DNA of 10,450 bases, taken from NCBI GenBank assembly GCA_019752835.1, contig JAIELR010000112.1, positions 1 through 10,450 of the forward strand. The letters run 5' to 3'. This DNA comes from Gammaproteobacteria bacterium. Lineage in GTDB: Bacteria > Pseudomonadota > Gammaproteobacteria > UBA1113. Below the pieces are notes generated by a model that was given only the letters and a program-made list of their open reading frames with translations, did no database searches and was not told where the DNA came from. The stretch's first letter is position 1. Every line of letters starts with the position of its first letter. Shown piece by piece: positions 5,092 to 10,450 of this stretch. A program made the translations under genes and the position numbers.

Positions 5092-6918
5092 CTAAGAAGT
5101 TGACATTTCTTGTACGGGTAACTGTGAACTATCATCTCCCGCTGTTGTGACGTTTTGAATGATTTCTTCTTTTGGGTTAAATAATGTATGTCTTAAAAGT
5201 GAAGGGTTGGAAGAATTTCGTATCTGAAAACTGGGCGAATTTATTCTGGGCGATGATTTTTTCTGACTAAACAAGGTATTGCTTCGCCCCGCCATGATCC
5301 TGGAAAGTGCCTCAGCAAGAGTTAAACAATTATGCTCGCCCAATGAAGGGTTAGGACTCAATTGGTTCAACGTTAAAATGGGTTCACGACAAACAGGTTG
5401 AAATTGTCCTTCTTTAATTTTTAACTTATATTCTCGTGCAAAAATGAGTTTTTTTTCAGCTTTATAAATATTTGCTGGCTTACATAAACGTAAGGATTTA
5501 AACAGATAATTTTTGCGCTCATCCATAAATGATTCTGGAGATACTAAATGAATCTGCGGATATCCGTCTTTGCCAAGCAATTCATACTTAACCAGCAAAT
5601 GTTGGCGATCATGATCAACTTTTTCAACAAAAACAACGGCATGCTCCCCTTTTTCCTCTTTGCTTTGATTAGCAATAGCTACTAACCAAGCATTTTTATT
5701 CACTAAATAACCGGCATTGATAATACTTTCGGTATCACAGTTATCAACAAGTGAAATAAAGTTCTTTATTTTATCGTCATTTTCTCCTTCTATTTTCTCT
5801 ATATTAACGTGATTTTCATGCCCTGCATCGATATAGGCGTCTGTATAGAGGGAAATCACATTTTCATTATCAGCAATTTTTTTTAAAAAATTACCTTCAT
5901 ACGCTATTTCAAGCTTATTGGATGCTATATTTTGAGCAATTTTAGCCATTAAATCTGTGAAATCTTGACTAAGCTTGCTATCAGGAAAAGATAAAAGATT
6001 ATTTTTAAAATTGATGATAACTGTATGATTAACGTTACCTTGATTTATTTCTCGTGCTGCTAAGAAAGCGCTCATGAATTTTTCAAATTGATACAAGGTA
6101 AAACAATTGTTACTTAAATTTATTTTCCTTAAATTTTGTTTTTCACCTAATATTATGCCTAAATTAGTAAATAAATCACCATATTCAGTTGATATTTTAC
6201 CTAATTGGTTTGTTGATAAATTTAAACCCTCTAAAAGGGAGAGACCTTTCAGCAGGTCTAAAAATTGAGTTTTTATATCTGTTTCAACCCCTATTTTTAT
6301 AAGTAATTTAGGTAAAAGTTTTTCATTTTGTAGCTTATTTCCATGGTATAGACCTATGTTAACCAGGCTTAAATGCTTCAATTGGGTGAAGGGCTGAATA
6401 GTAGTTAAAAATTTTGATGCAAATAACATATGCGATGCATAGATCTCATCTTTTGTTATTTTGGGTAACAAAGGATGTTTTGATTGATAAGCACTTTTGA
6501 ATCGGGGGTAATTCCTAAACGCATTCAATACATAATATGCAGCTTCAAATAATTCACCACGCGTTATAGGTTCTCTGATTAAAGATTTTACAAATCCTAT
6601 TGTTTCGTCATTTCGCCACACAATACGGCCTAAAAATCTGAACATGAAATGCATAATCTTTCTTATTATATAATCAATTTTAACTTCTCCATATTTAATT
6701 TTAATTTCATTTCCATCTTGATATTTATATTTATTCACAATCATGCTTAGGCATCTCAATAAAGCTTGATCACGAGGTTCCTTTGAACCGACCTGATTGA
6801 AATGAGTAACGATATGCCCAATACATTTAATAAAAATAGCTAAATTTTCACTAACATCTTTTTGTGCGTTGCTAAGCTTGATTGTCAGATTTAATTTTTT
6901 AAGAAGGGTGTTTTTCAT
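5092..6918 (-). CDS. Leucine-rich-repeat protein with C-terminal permuted papain-like domain
   Basis: Unrecognised by name, 608 aa. Residues 1-170 are helical and charged with no signal peptide. Residues about 178-325 hold ribonuclease-inhibitor-like leucine-rich repeats (LKHLSLVNIGLYHGNKL, LEGLNLSTNQLGKI, LRKINLSNNCF, VIINFKNNLLSF), a protein-binding module. Residues about 400-545 look like a circularly permuted papain/NlpC-P60 fold: EHAVVFVEKV with H426, beta-rich middle (LLVKYELLGKDGYPQIHLVS), then GEHNCLTLAEALSR with C531. The spacing parallels the second domain of the 575-aa protein in this window (GHSSIMIEGV...AHNCATWCYQKL). The last 60 residues are Ser/Asn/Pro-rich and probably disordered. 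ATG 6918 has AGGAAA 6 nt upstream. It lies 42 bp after the 239-aa gene, so likely cotranscribed. A secreted host-directed effector is the favoured guess. The hydrolase call is moderate, the LRR call good. Confidence 0.8.
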   Translation of the reverse strand: MKNTLLKKLNLTIKLSNAQKDVSENLAIFIKCIGHIVTHFNQVGSKEPRDQALLRCLSMIVNKYKYQDGNEIKIKYGEVKIDYIIRKIMHFMFRFLGRIVWRNDETIGFVKSLIREPITRGELFEAAYYVLNAFRNYPRFKSAYQSKHPLLPKITKDEIYASHMLFASKFLTTIQPFTQLKHLSLVNIGLYHGNKLQNEKLLPKLLIKIGVETDIKTQFLDLLKGLSLLEGLNLSTNQLGKISTEYGDLFTNLGIILGEKQNLRKINLSNNCFTLYQFEKFMSAFLAAREINQGNVNHTVIINFKNNLLSFPDSKLSQDFTDLMAKIAQNIASNKLEIAYEGNFLKKIADNENVISLYTDAYIDAGHENHVNIEKIEGENDDKIKNFISLVDNCDTESIINAGYLVNKNAWLVAIANQSKEEKGEHAVVFVEKVDHDRQHLLVKYELLGKDGYPQIHLVSPESFMDERKNYLFKSLRLCKPANIYKAEKKLIFAREYKLKIKEGQFQPVCREPILTLNQLSPNPSLGEHNCLTLAEALSRIMAGRSNTLFSQKKSSPRINSPSFQIRNSSNPSLLRHTLFNPKEEIIQNVTTAGDDSSQLPVQEMSTS

Positions 6919-6960
6919 GATTCATTTCCTGGCGTTTAAATTGAACTTCATTTTTCACAA

Positions 6961-7680
6961 TTAAAGAGATACATCGGAAGTAGAATGATTTGCAAGTAAT
7001 TTTGATGATTTATCGGGCTCACAACAGTTTGTAATACACGGTTGAAAAAAAACACTATAACATGTTCTTGCAACAGTAAAAGCAAAACGTTTCGCAAAAA
7101 GAAAAAGAATCGCTGAAAGTAAAAAAACTGATTCTGCGGCATCAGCCGCTTCTTCTATAAGCTCATTTTTAATATATTCTATTCCTCCATCAGCTAATAA
7201 CCCTATTCCAAATACAACAGCAAAAGGCAACAAAAACTGACACAGAAAAATTTGACAAAGCTTTCTAGATTGAAGAATTTCCTCATCCTCAGCATCGGTT
7301 TGACTTGTATCATCTTCTTGAAATTCATTGTCATTTACAATTTTTTTGATTCCTCTATATTGAGGATGAGCACCTTTTATGAGCTTTATTGAAGAGTCTT
7401 CATTGTTTATTTTTTCGTCTGCCCGATCCTGTTTGTTCTTACATTTCTCATGGGCAAGAAAAACCACTACATTAGTAACTGCAATAATAAAGGCAGAAAT
7501 GAGGGCAATGATAGACGCTATGAACCAAATATTATTAAACCCAGATAGTTTGGATATAATCTCAATTATTATATCTATAATAATTAAAAGGAATGAAACA
7601 GACCCCACCACGATTGGTGTAGAATATTTGTTACCAAAGAAGGTTGGTGGACAACTGATTAATTTTTTACAATCAGGCAT
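6961..7680 (-). CDS. Four-helix membrane protein, paralogue of its upstream neighbour
   Basis: 239 aa, no recognised family. Four hydrophobic segments are predicted at about residues 22-43, 51-76, 142-163 and 183-205, paired as two hairpins around an acidic soluble loop (80-140, with EDDTSQTDAEDEE). Nine Cys include a CC pair near the end (ITNCCEP). It aligns with the neighbour at 8430-7711 over its whole length: M-D--KL--C at the start, SKLSGFNNI, then ALISAFIIAVTN in TM2, ADEK/ADRA in the loop, the TM3 CQF region, FFQ after TM4 and NCC-P at the end. ATG 7680 has GAGGAG 8 nt upstream. The gap to the neighbour is 30 bp and to the LRR gene 42 bp, so one transcription unit is likely. The function is unknown. 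Confidence 0.78.
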   Translation of the reverse strand: MPDCKKLISCPPTFFGNKYSTPIVVGSVSFLLIIIDIIIEIISKLSGFNNIWFIASIIALISAFIIAVTNVVVFLAHEKCKNKQDRADEKINNEDSSIKLIKGAHPQYRGIKKIVNDNEFQEDDTSQTDAEDEEILQSRKLCQIFLCQFLLPFAVVFGIGLLADGGIEYIKNELIEEAADAAESVFLLSAILFLFAKRFAFTVARTCYSVFFQPCITNCCEPDKSSKLLANHSTSDVSL

Positions 7681-7710
7681 TTTCTGCGCTCCTCATTTAA
7701 TGAATCGTGA

Positions 7711-8430
7711 TCATCTATTGTAGGTTTTTGAATTCGATGGGATACAGGGTTTACAACAATTTGAAACAGATTTTGAAACAGAATCGGCAAGTTGAAAAAA
7801 CGTAGCACCACACCCTTTCATGCATCCTTTTAGAGGAGGGACTATAAAAGCAGAGTGTTTTTTTATTAAAATTTTTATAAAAATAATACTTGCAAGTAAA
7901 GCAGATGCATCGAATAAATCTAATATTTTCTCTAAACGTTCATTATTAATGAACTCTTCTATTGCCAGATCACATCCTAGCCCTAAAACGAATGCGACTA
8001 CGCCATAAAAAATAAATTGACAACAATATGGGGCGCAAGACTTTTTGGATGAGAGACAGGATTTTGTTAAGAGTGTTTTTTGGCGTTCGTCGTCAGAATT
8101 GATCAACAGGTTTTCATTTTCTTCTTGCTCAGACTCTGACTGTTCCGCTCGATCTGCTTTACTCACAAGAGGCCGACTTAAACCAAAAATAAACATATTA
8201 GTCGATGCAATGATAAGAGCGGAAATAAGGACAATAGTAGGTGCTATAATACAAATATTATTAACATCGCATAGCTTGGAAAAGAGGTGACAAAGTACAT
8301 CAAATAAAATGCAAAGAACAACAGCGCAAAAAAATATAGCCCATATACAGAGTGTTGGATTGCCTAAACAATTTGGGATACAATTCCCTAGCCCTTTAAT
8401 ACAATCAGCTAACTTATTACTATCGGTCAT
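7711..8430 (-). CDS. Cys-rich four-helix membrane protein, tandem paralogue
   Basis: 239 aa, the same length and layout as the following gene. Hydrophobic segments lie at about residues 26-50, 57-85, 134-155 and 172-190, with an acidic loop between (SKADRAEQSESEQEENENLL). I count 19 Cys, spread through the N-terminus (C10, C17, C21, C28), the helices, the loop (C125, C132, C136, C137) and the tail (C203, C207, C225, C226, C229). That is high for a cytoplasmic-membrane protein and could mean metal binding, disulfides or lipidation in a host; none is shown. Conserved stretches with its paralogue include SKL--VNNI, VLISALIIASTN and FFQ. ATG 8430 has GAGGAG 6 nt upstream. It begins the probable three-gene unit. 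The function is unknown. Confidence 0.78.
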   Translation of the reverse strand: MTDSNKLADCIKGLGNCIPNCLGNPTLCIWAIFFCAVVLCILFDVLCHLFSKLCDVNNICIIAPTIVLISALIIASTNMFIFGLSRPLVSKADRAEQSESEQEENENLLINSDDERQKTLLTKSCLSSKKSCAPYCCQFIFYGVVAFVLGLGCDLAIEEFINNERLEKILDLFDASALLASIIFIKILIKKHSAFIVPPLKGCMKGCGATFFQLADSVSKSVSNCCKPCIPSNSKTYNR

Positions 8431-8460
8431 TTCTCACTCCTCTTGGTTTGTTCTTTCTAC

Positions 8461-8550
8461 GATATACCCTGTGACATTTCAAGATGCGAGCCCTCGGGGC
8501 GTTCGCATAGGATGTCGATCCCTTCGTTTCACTCATACTTTGCCTCTTCA
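8461..8550. repeat. Palindromic intergenic repeat candidate (REP-like)
   Basis: The 136-bp gap before the membrane-protein pair is more GC-rich than its surroundings and contains a strong hairpin. ATGCGAGCCC (8484-8493) pairs with GGGC (8497-8500) and TCGCAT (8503-8508), with a TCG loop and a 2-nt bulge. The preceding TATACCC...CATTTCAAG context resembles, from memory, the short palindromic repeats dispersed in many gammaproteobacterial genomes. It is seen once here, so being a repeat is inferred. It lacks a T-tract, so it is not a canonical terminator. Confidence 0.45.
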
Positions 8551-8566
8551 AGTAAGAGTGATATAT

Positions 8567-10294
8567 TTACATAATACAACAGGGGCCTTCATTCGCCTCG
8601 TTACGGTTAATATTGTTGTTATTGTTGTTGTTCGAAGAAAAGTTGTTCTGATTATTACTATTTTTTGAAAAAAACTCTGCCACACCATGTCCTGGTTTAA
8701 CATGCTTACTGGGTGGATTAACGAAATGTTCAAGGAAAGTCCTGGGGAAATGAATGTTCGCTTCAGTTAGCTTTTGATAACACCAGGTGGCACAATTATG
8801 GGCCGCTTCGGTGTTTCCTGGGTTCAAGTTAAATTCACCCACCAGTTGATACAAGAAATATTGTGTCCCCTCCGGTATTTTTTCTTTTTCATTGTTTGCT
8901 AAAGCATTCATCAAGGTTTTAAAAATATCATCTTGACGCAAAAAGAAATACTCATTTGCCATAATATAAGTATCCGTAATGGCTTTATCACGCTCAACTG
9001 CTGCTAGCATTCTCTCTGCTTGCTCGAGTGTTTTAAGCCAAGAGCGGTGAAAACGGAAGTCAAGCTGGTGATGCGTTAGTTTAATTATTTTTCCTATTTT
9101 GGCTAGTTTAGAGCTTGAAAGTTCCTTTTCCTCGCCCATTTCTAAATCTTTCATAATTTCTTGATCAAATTTTTTCAATCTCTCTTGGTTATTTTCAATA
9201 AACACGGGTTTGGTTACTCCCTGGTTAAAATAATAAAGTGCATTCGGTGTGCGAATGTAAGCCGCTTTTTTTGCGACCCGTTCCTTCAAGTTTTTTGGCA
9301 GTTGTATTAGTCGTATAAGATTACAATCTACATGACGAGGAGTATCAAATATTCTAATTTCTTTAATCAATCCTTGTGATTGACTACCAGGAAAAAACTC
9401 GGCATTGATATCACATTGCCTACAATAATAGACTCCCTTTTTAACTCCCTCTATCATGATGCTACTGTGCCCCGCAGTCAAAGGGCCATTATGTAATAAG
9501 GTAATGGTCCAGTGTTCTTCATCGATGTCGTGACCAAAAATACTGGCTTGTCCTTTTATCGCCTTGCCGCGAGATTGGGGAGTGTCTGTTTCCATTTCGA
9601 TGACTGTTTTTTCACTTAAATCAGCCAGATAATATTGAATTGGTTCTTGATAGCGTATTTTGCTAATATCTGGGTCAATTTTTTTTTCAATTGACTTTGC
9701 TTTTTTAGCATCATCAGCAACACTTTTAGGTGTCACAACAGGCGTAGAACAGGTACTTGACCCAATCCGCTCGCCAAACCCTCCTGAGCGCAATATTTTA
9801 TCTACATAACTAGCACAATTATGGGTATTGTTTTTAGGCGGAGATGTAAAGAAAACAGTCCCGGGTGTTTTTTGTCCACGCAATGTGTAAGCAGGTTGTT
9901 CTTTTTCAGAGATTTGTCTACTGATTTCAGCCTCGGGTACCACCTCATTTTTGTTAAAATTTTGGCTAGAAATACTATTTGAGTTCATAGATGCTTCTGT
10001 AAGATGTGCACGTACTTTTGCAATCTCTTCTTCTATTTTCTCAACATTCAGGGAATAAAGGCAAATGACTACATCGGGAAGTCGATAGTTCTCTAATTTA
10101 AAGTCTTCGAAAAAAGTAGGAATTAAACAGGCCTTTTGTTTAGCAAGAGGGAAGGGCGTACTCCCATCATCTGCAGGTTCTGGCCAAAAACTAAAATAAT
10201 CATGGGGCGTTTGTAATGAAACATGGCCAACACTTTTTTTCCACAAGCTTCCTAACCAAACTCTGACGATAACTCTATTTTTGGGGTCTAGCAT
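8567..10294 (-). CDS. Tandem permuted papain-like protein with C-terminal CaaX box
   Basis: 575 aa, no signal peptide, no name recognised. Two successive domains look like circularly permuted papain/NlpC-P60 folds, where the His precedes the Cys. Domain 1 has VGHVSLQTPHDYFSFWPE (H24) and NNTHNCASYVDKILRSGG (C160). Domain 2 has TAGHSSIMIEGVKKGVYY (H276) and AAHNCATWCYQKLTEANI (C501). Domain 1 is interrupted by a polar insert (about 100-135). Domain 2 has a charged helical insert (about 365-440). The tail is Asn-rich (seven consecutive Asn at 555-561) and ends EGPCCIM, so C572 begins a CaaX box (C-C-I-M) of the type farnesylated by eukaryotic hosts. ATG 10294 has GAGAGG 8 nt upstream. A peptidase, amidase or acyl-transfer activity in a host is the guess. 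The active-site residues are visible; the substrate is unknown. Confidence 0.82.
   Translation of the reverse strand: MLDPKNRVIVRVWLGSLWKKSVGHVSLQTPHDYFSFWPEPADDGSTPFPLAKQKACLIPTFFEDFKLENYRLPDVVICLYSLNVEKIEEEIAKVRAHLTEASMNSNSISSQNFNKNEVVPEAEISRQISEKEQPAYTLRGQKTPGTVFFTSPPKNNTHNCASYVDKILRSGGFGERIGSSTCSTPVVTPKSVADDAKKAKSIEKKIDPDISKIRYQEPIQYYLADLSEKTVIEMETDTPQSRGKAIKGQASIFGHDIDEEHWTITLLHNGPLTAGHSSIMIEGVKKGVYYCRQCDINAEFFPGSQSQGLIKEIRIFDTPRHVDCNLIRLIQLPKNLKERVAKKAAYIRTPNALYYFNQGVTKPVFIENNQERLKKFDQEIMKDLEMGEEKELSSSKLAKIGKIIKLTHHQLDFRFHRSWLKTLEQAERMLAAVERDKAITDTYIMANEYFFLRQDDIFKTLMNALANNEKEKIPEGTQYFLYQLVGEFNLNPGNTEAAHNCATWCYQKLTEANIHFPRTFLEHFVNPPSKHVKPGHGVAEFFSKNSNNQNNFSSNNNNNNNINRNEANEGPCCIM
8613..8632 (-). 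repeat. Trinucleotide tract encoding poly-Asn
   Basis: A near-pure AAC/AAT tract on the coding strand encodes the run of seven Asn at residues 555-561 of the 575-aa protein. Slippage here would change the length of the linker that presents the CaaX box by whole residues, or shift the frame and remove the box. Confidence 0.6.
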
Positions 10295-10450
10295 ATTGAT
10301 TGCCTCTCAATCATTTTAAAACTATTTATCTATCAACTCGTTGCTAGTTTCCCGGATTAGCGGTAGCATTGAAATGATCAGATTATCAAAAATAAGCTCC
10401 GTCGAATCGATTCATTAAAAAAAGTGAAGATGAGGTGTTAAAAAACTATT
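10295..10450 (-). promoter_or_regulatory. Upstream region of the CaaX gene
   Basis: 156 bp without a supportable gene. It holds the Shine-Dalgarno site GAGAGG (10308-10303) of the 575-aa gene and AT-rich DNA. On the minus strand TTGATA motifs occur at two places, but no partner -10 box sits at 16-18 bp, so no promoter is assigned. A promoter for the minus-strand genes is expected here because no upstream gene is visible. Confidence 0.3.

Noticed and set aside
7379..7723. Plus-strand 114-aa open frame opposite the membrane-protein gene
   Set aside because: It is the antisense shadow of hydrophobic codons in the 239-aa gene, which has the better start, ribosome site and a paralogue.
8309..8668. 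Plus-strand 119-aa open frame across the gap before the membrane pair
   Set aside because: It runs antisense over two real genes and the intergenic palindrome, with no ribosome site; its C-terminal Val/Ile-rich part is the complement of the Asn tract.
1..10450. CRISPR array, tRNA or rRNA genes
   Set aside because: No regularly spaced short repeats, cloverleaf-like segments or rRNA-like stretches were seen.

Overview
The window is AT-rich bacterial accessory DNA with two unlike parts: a left half (about 1-5055) of broken mobile elements enclosing one orphan gene, and a right half (about 5092-10294) with four intact minus-strand genes that read like an effector-type island. The best guess for the host is an intracellular gammaproteobacterium of the Legionellales type (Legionella, Coxiella, Rickettsiella or Berkiella relatives). 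This is an inference from eukaryote-like protein features (leucine-rich repeats, a C-terminal CaaX box, an Asn-rich linker), the mix of IS66, IS5, IS6 and rve-type transposase debris, and the base composition. No rRNA, tRNA or housekeeping gene is present to confirm it.

Left half. Positions 2-1198 hold the 3' part of an IS66-type tnpC. It converges, with one base between the stop codons, on an intact tnpB (1550-1200) that follows directly on the tail of a small tnpA-like gene (1685-1551). That tail is cut by a 338-bp element (1683-2020) with perfect 38-bp inverted ends. On its other side lies the N-terminal piece of an unrelated rve-type transposase (2310-2017) with its repeat-bearing upstream region (2330-2434). 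Then comes an intact 320-aa protein of unknown function with a Gly/Ala-rich hydrophobic C-terminal half (2544-3506). A second graveyard follows: an IS5-type C-terminal fragment (4006-3545), a 177-bp MITE-like element with perfect 25-bp inverted ends (4007-4183), an IS6-type C-terminal fragment (4184-4530) and the C-terminal end of a large serine recombinase (4531-5055). In both graveyards a short inverted-repeat element sits exactly at the junction of two unrelated truncated transposases.

Right half, read on the minus strand. The first gene (10294-8567, 575 aa) appears to carry two successive permuted papain-fold (NlpC/P60-like) domains, each with a GHxS histidine motif followed by an HNCA cysteine motif. 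It ends in an Asn-rich linker and the last four residues CCIM, a textbook CaaX farnesylation box. After a 136-bp gap with a palindromic intergenic repeat come two tandem paralogous 239-aa, four-helix, Cys-containing membrane proteins (8430-7711 and 7680-6961). A 608-aa leucine-rich-repeat protein (6918-5092) follows, whose C-terminal part again shows His...HNC spacing like the first gene. Gaps of 30 and 42 bp and good Shine-Dalgarno sites suggest the last three form one transcription unit.

Working hypothesis: a horizontally acquired cassette of host-directed proteins, made of two related cysteine-hydrolase-like proteins with different targeting modules (CaaX lipidation or LRR) plus a pair of membrane proteins. 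Enzyme activity, secretion and lipidation are all inferred, not shown.
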